Shown here in pieces: positions 9,909-19,056 of a DNA stretch of 22,000 nt. Position 1 is the stretch's first letter; each line of letters begins with the position of its first letter. The notes beneath the pieces were generated by a model, which was not told the DNA's origin, ran no database searches, and saw only the letters and a list, made by a program, of their open reading frames with translations. The stretch lies in contig CBFFRP010000614.1 of the NCBI GenBank assembly GCA_965644295.1, positions 1 to 22,000 of the forward strand, written 5' to 3'. The translations under genes were made by a program, and so were the position numbers. The DNA comes from Paraphysomonas bandaiensis. Lineage: Eukaryota > Chrysophyceae.

Positions 9909-10324
9909 AGTCGGAAATCCGTTTCTTGCGCTATTCGAAGAAATGTAAGGAATGTAACAGTTATTTATATTTAGCATTTTAAGCATTCTAAGCATTTTAT
10001 TTCTTTGAGATAGTGAGTAGTAATAGATTGCTGTATATCTCGCATATCACACGATAATTTTAATGACATAGTGCCTTCATATACTACATTGTGCTGAATG
10101 GAAGCTATGTGCGTTAGGTATATGTGTATATGTTTTTAGGGTTAGGGTTAACCTTGATCTGAGTTAACCATAATCTTCAGGTAAACCGTAAACTTGCTTT
10201 CTTACACACAACATAATTCCAGGAAAAAATTATAATTATTTATCTAAGCACTACACTACATAATATATTCATTTAATACCTGGTCCCATACCTGGTGAAT
10301 GGTGAACATCATCAGTTCTTGTTG

Positions 10325-10465
10325 ACATATATCATTCCTATATTCATAAAGAACTTCTTATATATTATATAGAATATAGTCATCAGTAATTTATTTCCTT
10401 TGTAACTAGGTGTTGCTTTCATCTATTTCACACAATTAACTCACTTAAATTTCACAATGTGAACG
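10325..10465 (+). repeat. AT-rich direct repeat, copy 1
   Basis: The segment ATATATCATTCCTATATTCATAAA ... CATCAGTAA ... CCTTTGTAACTAGGTGTTGCTTTCATCT is repeated at 11640-11780 in the same orientation with indels. The spacing of about 1.3 kb would fit long terminal repeats of a small decayed element. I could not find clean TG...CA ends or a target duplication, so LTR identity is only a possibility. Confidence 0.75.
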
Positions 10466-10547
10466 TCTTATTATTAGCAGTAGGCGTCGAGAAACAACAC
10501 CAGATACGCAGTTAGATGAAACCTAGTCAAGTTAGATCGCCCTCAAC

Positions 10548-10647
10548 CTGTAACTAACTAGCACAAATTCTCATATCGTACTATGTAACGCTACAGAAGC
10601 TGCTTGTGCGTCGCCGCAGGTACCGAGGTGCAACCACTTCCGTTCTT
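10548..10647 (-). repeat. Inverted copy of the 6.7-kb repeat
   Basis: CCTGTAACTAACTAGCAC, then GCTGCTTGTGCGTCGCCGC and GGTGCAACCACTTCCG are the reverse complement of 6693-6798. The two copies flank the Aha1/RSPH9 gene island in opposite orientation. A fourth, more diverged member lies at 12466-12513 in the same orientation as this one. Confidence 0.8.
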
Positions 10648-10804
10648 GTAGGTGAGGGAGAAGCTCTCTGTGGACGTTTGTCCTTGAAATACAGAAGGAT
10701 CAGTCAGAGGGACGTCCCTTAGGGTAGGGCTCCTCAGGACTTTGTGGAGGAGGATTCTGTATCAGTAAGTCAAGTGTTCTTAACCTGAGATACATGGACA
10801 AGTG

Positions 10805-11070
10805 GGAATGTTGGGGCCTCTGGGAGTGACTTTGAATGGTTCCAGCTGCGAGTTGGGCCTGGGGAAGAGGAGTTGTCATATTATTGTGGCTTTTCTGGTG
10901 AGGCGGGAGTGGTGGAAGAAGAAGAGGACAGGAGGAGAGCGTCTGGGAATGTGGGAATGCCTTTGAATGGCTCCAGCTGCGAGTTGGGCCTGTGGAAGAG
11001 GAGTTGGCATCATCGTGGCTTCTCTGGTGAGGCGGGAGTGGTGGAAGAGGAAGAGGACCAGAGGGGAGCG
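10805..11070 (+). repeat. About 130-bp tandem duplication
   Basis: The core CCAGCTGCGAGTTGGGCCTG occurs at 10842 and again at 10973, followed in both by GAAGAGGAGTTG, GTGGCTT, TCTGGTGAGGCGGGAGTGG and a purine-rich GAAGAAGAGGA run. A 71-codon plus frame spans part of it, but the repeat unit explains that frame. No domain is present. Confidence 0.9.
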
Positions 11071-11280
11071 TTAGGTCTCCGCTTTTAACACTTAGTAAGC
11101 GTGTAGAACCCGCGGCTTCCGCTGGGTGTTGCTCGATTTAAATAGTGTGATACCGCATTTTGGGGGTAGCTGCCGACTCCTCCTTGATCTGCTTCGTATA
11201 CTGCTTTGTGTGTGTCCACGTCGCTGACGCGGTGTAGGGAGGAGTCCATGTGCCCCCTTAGGGTTGCAGCATGACGCCCA

Positions 11281-12084
11281 CTACAATCTTACAGCATTTG
11301 TTTGGCTGCAGCGTAAAGCAGCTAGTTGAAGACGGGTAACAACTGCGTTATAAATGGCACGTAGTCTACGCGACTTGAGGGTGAAATTGTACTGTGTTCC
11401 GTAAACGCTTTCTATTTGAGCCTCTGCGATAGTTCCTGTCCAGAATCTTTCAACCCTGCGGAAGTGAGATACTCCAGGCTCTGCTGGAAAGTTTCTTGAG
11501 AATGACGGAACTCCAAGGTGGTAGGGTTGTGAGTCAATTAGGAGTTTCTGCAGACACTCATTGTGTCTCTGAAAGGAGGATTTTCGTATCTGAGAGATGG
11601 AGGCTTGTGGGCAACCATGACACTTATTAATATATATATTATATATCATTCCTATATTCATAAAAAAGTAACTTATATGTATAGAATATAGACATCAGTA
11701 ACTTAATTTTAATTTCCTTTTTTGTAACTATAGTAGGTGTTGCTTTCATCTACTGCACACACTTAAATTGCACGAACATATACACTGATGACGAGTTGTT
11801 GACTGTATGGCTCGTACTCGTATACTGCCAGGGGCTCTCTCTATGCTATCCATATTATGGTGAGAGATTAAAGTCGATGTGATGCCCAAACCTGGTAAAA
11901 CGGTCGAAACCAGATGAAATTTTGAAAATGTTGATTTAAGTTGAATCCCGTCTGAGGGTTGGGATGACTTCTTTATGCTGCTGGAAAGCTGTTTCAAGGA
12001 GTTGGGATATCTGTGGGTCCCCTCAACAAAGAGATAAGTAGCGTGAGCCGCCCACATATAGACAGCAGTAAATTTTCTGCCCAC
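11281..12084 (-). pseudogene. Possible decayed minus-strand coding fragments, family unknown
   Basis: Two open minus-strand frames, 126 codons (11661-11281) and 112 codons (12084-11746), have ordinary protein composition. They are separated by the second AT-rich direct repeat (11640-11780), which overlaps both ends. I recognise no motif. They may be parts of one mobile-element gene split by a later insertion, or simply chance frames. Confidence 0.2.
11640..11780 (+). repeat. AT-rich direct repeat, copy 2
   Basis: This matches 10325-10465: ATATATCATTCCTATATTCATAAA, then CATCAGTAACTTAATTTTAATTTCC, then TAGGTGTTGCTTTCATCT. The central CATCAGTAACT...AATTTAATT...CCTTTGTA part is also shared with 5440-5500 and, inverted, with 18830-18870, so these belong to one repeat family. 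Confidence 0.75.
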
Positions 12085-12221
12085 TCATAGCGTGGTACAA
12101 GGGATACTGAAAAGTTTCACTTGTGTAATAGAAGTCTTTGGGTCCTGACGAATAGACAGGCATCCGAGAATGGGACCACTTCAAGGGTATCCTGGGTATT
12201 TTGGGCTGCCTGCTGAAGTCA
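12072..12221 (+). repeat. Dispersed repeat, second copy of 6509-6676
   Basis: It begins TTCTGCCCACTCATAGC and continues through GTCTTTGGGTCCTGACGAAT to GGGCTGCCTGCTGAAGTCA, in the same orientation as at 6.5 kb but with several small deletions. It is non-coding in both places. Confidence 0.8.
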
Positions 12222-12465
12222 CCTTAAGAACTCAAATATCCTGAACTCTTCCTCCAAACACTATCCTCCCATCTTCATAATATATAAGAATGTCTGACTA
12301 TTAATTATTGCTGGCTATATATACTAGAGATGAAACTTGATATACCACAGTTGTTGTGCACGACAAGATAAATTAAATGATATTTATCTCCATCTACCAT
12401 GGTTCATTATTCCTGTGCTGCTGTAGGTAGCATCGTGGTTCATACTAACTGCTAGCGCCCCGGAA

Positions 12466-12513
12466 CTACTTGTGCATTGCTGCGAGCACCATATGGCGCA
12501 ACCGTTCCGGCTA
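12466..12513 (-). repeat. Diverged copy of the CAAGCAG-box repeat
   Basis: CTACTTGTGCATTGCTGCGAGCACC followed by GCGCAACCGTTCCGG resembles 10601-10645 and, in reverse complement, 6296-6339 and 6706-6748. It is the most diverged of the four copies seen. Confidence 0.55.
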
Positions 12514-13264
12514 AATCCCATCTACATAACTCTGACCATTCCCTTAAGCTTTGCTCACCTCTATCCCAAAGGGCGTCCCCCCCTGATTACCCGCACCACT
12601 TGGCACTTGGCACTATACAACCAGTTTTAGTGTGAGAGGAGGGAGCCGGCATCTGAGGCATATATATAACCCCTACTAATTGAATATACTACAGTGGTTA
12701 GAGACAGTACGATTATATATAAAGTTTAATGAAAAGCTATGTAATAGTTTAGAAGAACTGACATATAATTACTCTAAAAGATTGTGTCTATATCTAAGGT
12801 CTGATAATATTGATAGGTAGTAGTGAGAATTTAAATTTAATGAATGCTGAGAGTTGTTGATTATATATAATATATTACTAATTGGTTATTGAGTGACTTC
12901 AAGGTTCAGTTTCTTAAGTTTTAACCATCCAAATATGAAGCCTTCCGATATTCCCACTTTTGGAGACAGAGCCACGGTATAATATCATTGGTTTGAGTGT
13001 AAAAACTAGCACGAAGGTATGCCTTAAGATATTGAAGGTTAATCACGATGCCATTATTGCCAAGCATATATCTGTAAATCTGTATGTATCGAGTGTAATA
13101 TTCTACTATACAACCAGTATTACAACATATTTTTTCAATGATATTGCATATAATGATAATCATATGAATTACCATACTGGTGCACATTGGTAAAAAAGAA
13201 CCCAGATTTATCGTACTAAAACTTGATTATACCGTACTACTATGCTTGCTTCATAAAAGTCACT

Positions 13265-16200
13265 TTACGTCTGCAAATTCGTTTTGGTCAGTCGACTCTG
13301 TATAGCCTTCAGTTGTGTTTCAATTGCATCTTTCCGCTCTGAATTGGTACGCATCTCATCTAAGTGCCGCATTTCCTGCTGATCCGGTGTATATATCCTG
13401 AAACCTATTTCTTCTTGGCGTTGTCCACTGCTGTCTGCGCAATCAATGTTCTCATCGACTTCCGTAAGGTCCCGTCGATGACAGATTTTGAAGAGTAGCA
13501 ACGCTGGACCAGATGTATTGGTACATGCCAGTCGTAGTGGGGGGCCAGTTAATAAACATGTATCATCAATGGGTTGGTTGCCCCACTTGAGGTAGGGTAT
13601 ATTAGTAGCAGGGGATTTTAACTGCCACGTAAACGGCTTAGCAAAATAGATAGACTCGTCACGAGCTATAGCAGTACTTCCTCCTATGAACGAGGAAATA
13701 TACACTTTGATGTCTTTGAATGAGCACTCTTTTCCCACAACGACATCCCCATAAGATTTAACTATACCCTCAGATGGTAGCCATTGCCACAACGAAACAA
13801 GCATATCAGTGGAATCTGAGTACGAGGATTCAGCAACGTTCAAAGTGACAGCAAAGCATACACCATCTTTTAACTGTGATCCAAGGCATTGATAGAGACT
13901 TTTTTCATCGGAAAGAACAGTGGTTGTCTTGTACACAGGTTGCGTAACTTGTGCGCGGTCAGTATAGGAATGCTTGACAGCCAATTGAAGGCGTATATAA
14001 GCATTATTCGAGCTATTTACTTCTTGGTATAGAACATGACCGTAATTTTCCGTCAACCAATCTTTGAACATTTTTACCGACTGCTCCATTTTCACTGTCG
14101 TCTCACACACATCCAAATAACTCTCCTCAATACTGCAACTACCGCGAGCGTGAACTCCCCTTCCACGATGGTTTAAAATTACTTTTACTCTGTACTCACC
14201 GGGACTAAGTGGTACACCAAGAGCAAGCTGCATATAACTTCCGTCATCATACCCGCCTTCCACTAGCGATAGAGACATGTTCTTAACCTCCAGTGTGTCC
14301 CCCTCTGACCCACGAATGATTTTGAAGTCCCCTAGAGACAGATTCAGTGAAGCAGAAATTTTTCGCTTTACTTCGTAAAGTGGGCAACGTTTATCAACTG
14401 AGAGGTCCTTACGAATTATGTTTTCCGTTTCCGTGCAATTATTTAGGTCGGTGTAGCTTATGGTTATTAGATTAGACAGGCTGTCGAAATAATCCAGGAG
14501 CCCTACACGGGTAGTCGAATTCAACCTGCCAGTGTATTCGAGATACACTCTATCTCCAACAGATACCATATTAGCTGCAAGTGGTTCAACACCGTTTATT
14601 GAGCGAGGTTCAATGCGTTTTACATCTCCGGTCAATATATCTTGTTTCACAAGCGTAATGTGGGAGGTATTGACCATCTCAGGAGGTTCAGATAAAATAC
14701 CGGCGGTGAAGGCTGACTCATAAGCACGCATAAGTAAATCAGAGAGAGTGCTGCTAGCAGCAACGTTGAACGAAACTGGAGGCAAAAACGCATTTCCGGA
14801 ATCGGATTCAGGCTGATAGACAACTACTTCAAGAGAAATAGAAAGCCCACCATCTTCCACCCACGAATCAGCACTGTGTGGTTTAATCTCAACATACATC
14901 ACGCGTCTGAGGATGTCATCAGACAGCATTGATAACACCGTATTCGATTCCTTAACTTTTTGTGATATTGTATCCGCCGGAACTAGATTCCGATCGAGAG
15001 AAAATAAAACTGACGGCGGACAAAGACTTCCTTTCATTGCGTCAAATGCTCGCAATCTGATATCGCCACGACGTACGAATCGTCCATCCAGCAAAGGCTC
15101 CATAGTTTCGTTTCCTGATGTAAAATTTTCATATACCATATCTGTCAGCTGCTCAAGAGTGGATGATTCATGTATACGTAGTACCCGGTAAGGTTGCTGC
15201 TTGACGGTTTTGATTTCAACTGTACCGACAAGAACTGGCGAGACAGAAATATGAAGAAATGCCTTTTCATATTCATATTTAGCCTTCTGCTCTATGTAAA
15301 CTGTGTTCTCAGTCTCAATATCGTGTCGTAAATCTGAAGGGACAGCTCCAACACAAGTCCTATCATAACTAACGCACTCGTGATTAGTCCGAGAGATATC
15401 CCGATACACTAGCATATATGCATTTGTGGACGATGCCAAGGTAGGGTGACCATCTTGCATCGTAGAGCCAAGACTTGTAGATTGGTTGCTACTACCTAGT
15501 ATGATACCCAACTGCTCTGTAGATAAAGCACTCACGGTTGAGTCATTGAACAATAGCCATCTTTCGTTGGCATCATTTGCCGTTTTATCCTTTATATAAC
15601 AGAAATAGTGGCCAGCATGCGCGCTCCCTGAATGCATTAGAATAGACACCAACTCATACTGTTTGGACACGCAACCACTACCACTATTAGTAGTCTCGGA
15701 ATCATCTAGGTCTATGAAACTAGAAGGGTGTTGTTCAATAGATAGGACTGGGTATATTGTCAGTTCGTCGTGCAATTTAACTCTGACATAACAACGTTGC
15801 AGTTATGTGAAGAAAAGGCAATTCACAAGTGCAAAACACAGCACGGGCACATTGCAACAATCAAACAGCTATATTATGCTTACCTTTGCATTGACGCCCA
15901 GTTCATATCAAATCTTTGCAACTGTAGAGATAAAATATACGGAAGCCGCGTAAACTTACTTTTCTTTACATGGGTGTGTCGACCATTACATGCTTCACAA
16001 TCCACTCCCTCCAAAGTCTCTTCCTCGCTGTATTGAGCTATACTGCGTAGCATATTTCCCATACCTCGAACTTGCAAATGTAAATCGCGGAAATTCTCTC
16101 GTCTCCATCGTGTTGCATGACAATGGGAACATGTTAGACCAGTTTGAATCTCGCCACTCCATTCAGTACGTAAAAATTCAGTCAGGTCGGAGACTGGATA

Positions 16201-16659
16201 TAAATTACATATATGGTCAAATATTACAGTCATACACTCCTGAACATCCTGCTGCACAAATGAGTCCCTCCCTGTCCAACCAAAACTATTTGTGAGTGGC
16301 AATGTAGAGAGTGCACCTTTAGCAGAGAGCTGCAGTCCAGCAAATAATTTTTGTAACTGTCGTGGAAAGTTTAGTGCTACATTATCGTCGGTATTAAAAT
16401 TGCTGGAATACACTTTCGATCTAAACTCGGGAATCATAAAAAGGGTCTGTAGCAGGGAATTTAAATAACACGTTGCGCCTTGATTAACGAGCCCCGTAAA
16501 TCCGGTTTGAGATTTTTCTACAAAGTCAACACCGTGATACATTCGATCCGCAGTTCTCAGAGTAACAGTCGGCAAGCTAGCAGATTCTGCAGTAGAATAA
16601 TTATCATCTACAAATTTCTTTCTATTCGCTAATGCGGCCGTCAAGTTGGCGGGTATCAT
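13265..16659 (-). CDS. USP47: USP47-like ubiquitin carboxyl-terminal hydrolase
   Basis: This cysteine protease removes ubiquitin from substrates. Exons 16659-15884 and 15782-13265 are joined across a 101-nt GT-AG intron that splits an arginine codon inside the catalytic domain, giving 1097 aa (animal USP47 is about 1375). The USP domain opens with GLVNQGATCYLNSLLQTLFM, nucleophile Cys64. QQDVQE follows, then CxxC pairs (TCSHC, DCEAC) that may bind zinc. The His box is HSGSAHAGHYFCYIKD, His317, followed by WLLFNDSTVS with Asn338/Asp339 and then STNAYMLVYRD. These blocks match USP47 rather than USP7, and no MATH domain precedes them. The remaining 700 residues match the region where USP47 carries ubiquitin-like folds, but I cannot place individual domains. 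The ATG at 16659 is the first in frame after a TAG at 16699-16701; a non-AUG start at 16689 is unlikely. It is divergent from the 3beta-HSD-like gene. Confidence 0.93.
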
Positions 16660-17192
16660 TCTCGCTAGACTGGCCTGTTTATAAAACACCGACAGACACT
16701 AATACAATATTGTTACTGATAGCAGAAGTCGTTAGAATCTCTAGCAGGATGCCAGTGAGCAAGTTACCGTTTAGTTGCAGAAATGGCTAACAAGTACTTC
16801 GATTACGCCTTTATGAGTGCAGTGGAAGCTCAAGCAGAAACAGAGAAATCTTTCTGGTAAACTCTCATACCAGTGTACCCATACACAGAGTAGGAATATA
16901 CAGAGTGTACCCATACACAGAGTTCCCATATACAGAGTACCCACACACAGAGTACCCACACACAGAGTACCCATATACAGAGTACCCACACACAGAGTAC
17001 CCATATACAGAGTACCCATATACAGAGTACCCACACACAGAGTACCCATATACAGAGTACCCATTTACGACAGAGTATCCATACACAGAGTACCCATATA
17101 CAGAGCACTGGTGTATGGATATCTTACAGTCCGAGTCGATTGCATGCAGTTTGCTAGTTGTCGCGTACCTTATGCACAGAGAGAGAAGAAGC
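16660..17192. promoter_or_regulatory. Divergent intergenic region containing a minisatellite
   Basis: About 530 bases separate the starts of the USP47-like gene (minus) and the 3beta-HSD-like gene (plus), and nearly half is a 15-bp tandem repeat. The region must carry the promoters of both genes. An ATG at 16783 in strong context opens a 25-codon exon-like stretch ending at a GTAAAC donor. Part of the region may therefore be transcribed as a 5' exon and intron of the plus-strand gene. Confidence 0.5.
16874..17105. repeat. 15-bp minisatellite, about 15 units
   Basis: Units follow TACCCAYAYACAGAG, alternating mainly between CCCATATACAGAG and CCCACACACAGAG. Most are exactly 15 bp. Two early units are 17 bp and one (TACCCATTTACGACAGAG) is 18 bp. 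In one plus frame it would encode YPYTE/YPHTE repeats, and it is stop-free in several frames on both strands. No in-frame ATG precedes the array in the 3beta-HSD frame (only GTG at 16905), so translation of the repeat is unlikely from this sequence alone. Confidence 0.97.
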
Positions 17193-18311
17193 ATGTATAG
17201 TATGGGTACTAATAGAATGGGGAAATGTCTTGTTATTGGGGGCAGTGGATGGCTTGGATCATTCATTGTCAATGAACTCCTTCAGCTTTCACGTACACCG
17301 CATGCTGACATTTCTGTGTACTCCATTGATATTAAGAAACCCTCGAAAGATATGGAAATATTACACAGTGGGGAGGTTTTTGAGATGTGTGACATCAGAA
17401 ATGATGATGCTGTTTATGATGTAATTTGCCGTATTAACCCTGCAGTTGTTTTCCTCGTAGCAGCTGTAATTGACTTGCGCCAATACCCTTCCACATTACT
17501 TGCAGATGTGAATATAAGTGGTGCAGTCAATGTGCTGAATGCACTTCACAGCTTATCCTCATCAAGTCGGAGGTTTTTAGTGTACACCAGCACTCTGGAT
17601 GTGATATCTGGAAAGCACGGTGCAGGAGGTGGTGATGAGCTCGTGCCCTATGCTGATGATTCCTCGTCCAATTTTTACAAGAAAAGTAAGATTATTGCAG
17701 AACGTAATGTGTTGTCTTCGAATTGTTCTTCACTGCGTACTGTATCTCTTCGACCGGGACATTTGTACGGTCCATTCGACCCTATTTTGTTAATTGCAGC
17801 CAATACCCCCGTAGCTATTGGCCCAGCGAGTGCTCGGATGTCATTTACTTACATTGAGAATTGTGCAAAAGCTCACATTAGAGCTGCAGGTAGACTTCAG
17901 TGGGAGGCTAATTTGGAGTCCGGGGCTCTGACTGATGATCTCGTACTTTCTGGTAATCCTCTGTTTATTTGCGATATTGATGTAAATTTCTCGGATATGT
18001 ACAAAGACCTCTCGAATCGTCGTCGAAGTACAATTCGTATTCCCACTTTCGTCATAGAGTTTATAATAATTTTATGTGACCTTGTTGGGCTGTTCTGCTA
18101 TCAGCTGTTCAAGGTGCGTCTTCAACACCCAGTTACTGGAATGAACAGTGCAGTACTAGAAGCTTGTGGTGACCACACAGTGAATAGTTCCAAGGCGAAG
18201 AAGCTTTTAGGATATTTTTATGATGCAGGAAATAGTGATGAATTGGGTGCGCTTGTTAGCGTGGAAGAAGCCATAAAGCGTACACAGACTTGGGCGAGGA
18301 TTGGAAAATAG
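17193..18311 (+). CDS. 3-beta-hydroxysteroid dehydrogenase / NSDHL-like membrane enzyme
   Basis: This is an NAD(P)-dependent short-chain dehydrogenase of the 3beta-HSD family, which oxidises the 3-hydroxyl of sterols or steroids; NSDHL/Erg26 members also remove the C-4 carboxyl. An N-terminal Rossmann motif, IGGSGWLG (glycines 16, 19, 22), is followed by VNISGAVNVLNAL-type sequence, a YTST strand (Ser133/Thr134) and the catalytic YKKSK (Tyr162, Lys166). LRPGHLYGP and FTYIENCAKAHI-type substrate-side motifs come next. A hydrophobic helix at about 283-306 fits the membrane anchor of NSDHL, and the C-terminal VEEAIKRTQTW block is also conserved. The 372 aa match NSDHL in length. I chose the ATG at 17193; others in frame lie at 17115, 17172, 17202 and 17217, and an upstream coding exon is possible. 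AAVIDLR resembles steroid 3beta-HSD, so the exact substrate is open. Confidence 0.9.
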   Translation: MYSMGTNRMGKCLVIGGSGWLGSFIVNELLQLSRTPHADISVYSIDIKKPSKDMEILHSGEVFEMCDIRNDDAVYDVICRINPAVVFLVAAVIDLRQYPSTLLADVNISGAVNVLNALHSLSSSSRRFLVYTSTLDVISGKHGAGGGDELVPYADDSSSNFYKKSKIIAERNVLSSNCSSLRTVSLRPGHLYGPFDPILLIAANTPVAIGPASARMSFTYIENCAKAHIRAAGRLQWEANLESGALTDDLVLSGNPLFICDIDVNFSDMYKDLSNRRRSTIRIPTFVIEFIIILCDLVGLFCYQLFKVRLQHPVTGMNSAVLEACGDHTVNSSKAKKLLGYFYDAGNSDELGALVSVEEAIKRTQTWARIGK

Positions 18312-18365
18312 CCTGACCTGAGCTGTAGTAATAAGTGAACAAAATATTGTAATGTATCCAGCAAA

Positions 18366-18371
18366 AATAAA
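18366..18371 (+). promoter_or_regulatory. Polyadenylation signal AATAAA
   Basis: An AATAAA hexamer lies 55 bases after the stop codon of the 3beta-HSD-like gene, a usual distance for cleavage and polyadenylation. The surrounding A-rich sequence makes chance occurrence possible. Confidence 0.5.
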
Positions 18372-18811
18372 AATAATAATATTTTAAAGACCAATAATAA
18401 ATATAATATTGCTATATATTGCAATATATATATATTGATATATATTGATATATATTTATATGGAGCCTAAACGAAGAAAACATTAGCTCGACCATGAATA
18501 GCGTTCTTCGTTGCAGGTAATTATCAGAATTGTCAGATATTAATTGAGCTATATGTGATTATGAAAAGTTTTTTATGATTAATCAAATATATTTTCAAAG
18601 ACACAAAAACATGAACAATATAATATATCAATATATTGCGAGGCCAAATTTTTCTAAAATAATAATAAATATATTGTACTGTAGCAAGCAAATATAAATA
18701 ATTTCATTATTTATATTGCATGTTGAGTTCTGCAATATGATGTGATATATATTGTGCAATTGAAGTGAGTTAACAGTGTGCAATTATAGGTAAAGTCAAC
18801 TCATAGGTGTA

Positions 18812-18904
18812 ACGGGTGATTATAGTAGTTACAAAGGAATTAAATTCAGTTACTGATGTGTGACTATACAAGATATAGAACTGACTGATGAACATATGAT
18901 AAAC
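18812..18904 (-). repeat. Inverted copy of the 5420-5512 repeat
   Basis: Reverse complement of 5420-5512 with few differences: TTACAAAGGAATTAAATTCAG, GTGTGACTATACAAGATATA and GAACATATGATAAACA. Similarity stops at about 18905, three bases before the proposed left end of the copia LTR, which suggests that the retrotransposon inserted into or next to this older repeat. Confidence 0.82.
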
Positions 18905-18907
18905 AGA

Positions 18908-19012
18908 TGTTGCTATAAGAACAGATGTTTCAACATATGTTACACGAATATGTAGTGAAGTGTTCAGAATAATAATCATAATTTCTTACTTGAAAGTGCA
19001 TTGTGTTCAACA
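18908..19012 (+). repeat. Candidate 5' LTR of the copia element
   Basis: The segment starts TGTTG and ends CAACA, a perfect 5-bp inverted end of the TG...CA type, and carries CTATAAG close to its left end, like an LTR promoter. The gag-pol ATG follows 44 bases later. A length of 105 bp is very short for Ty1/copia. The 3' LTR lies outside the window, so the pair cannot be compared, and I do not recognise a standard initiator-tRNA primer site after 19012. Confidence 0.35.
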
Positions 19013-19056
19013 GCAAGGTTACGGTTTACGCGTAGAGCAAAGTTAACTTCAGTGAA

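Larger units (their letters stand above)
9909..13264. other. Repeat-rich intergenic block
   Basis: No gene is supported between the RSPH9 stop and the USP47-like stop. The block contains a short telomere-like stretch, paired AT-rich direct repeats, a 130-bp tandem duplication and copies of the repeats at 5.4-6.9 kb. Two minus-strand frames, 11281-11661 and 11746-12084, have plausible amino-acid composition but no recognised domain, and may be pieces of a decayed mobile element. From about 12520 to 13200 the sequence is AT-rich and I see nothing specific. Confidence 0.55.
18312..18907. other. AT-rich intergenic block before the copia element
   Basis: No coding region is seen. It contains TATATATTGATATAT-type low-complexity sequence (18400-18460). 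It also has an exact 24-base match to 5707-5730 at 18375-18398 (AATAATATTTTAAAGACC plus AATAAT) and the inverted copy of the 5.4-kb repeat at 18812-18904. Confidence 0.6.

Noticed and set aside
13265-15775. The 836-codon downstream part as a separate gene
   Set aside because: Its apparent first codon is TTG. The His box lies in this part and the Cys box in the upstream part, and a GT-AG intron joins them in frame, so it is one gene.
13265-16659. USP7 assignment
   Set aside because: There is no MATH domain at the N-terminus, and the blocks around the catalytic histidine and STNAYMLVYR fit USP47 better.
15880-16689. USP47-like start at 16689
   Set aside because: The codon there is GTG, and a TAG lies four codons further upstream. 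The first ATG in frame is at 16659.
16905-17192. N-terminal YPYTE repeat domain on the 3beta-HSD protein
   Set aside because: The frame is open through the minisatellite but begins at GTG, and no ATG occurs upstream before the TAA at 16788. It is kept only as a possibility if an upstream exon is spliced on.
16771-17272. Minus-strand GTLYMGTLCVG-type and related repeat proteins
   Set aside because: These are reading-frame shadows of the 15-bp minisatellite, which is stop-free in several frames.
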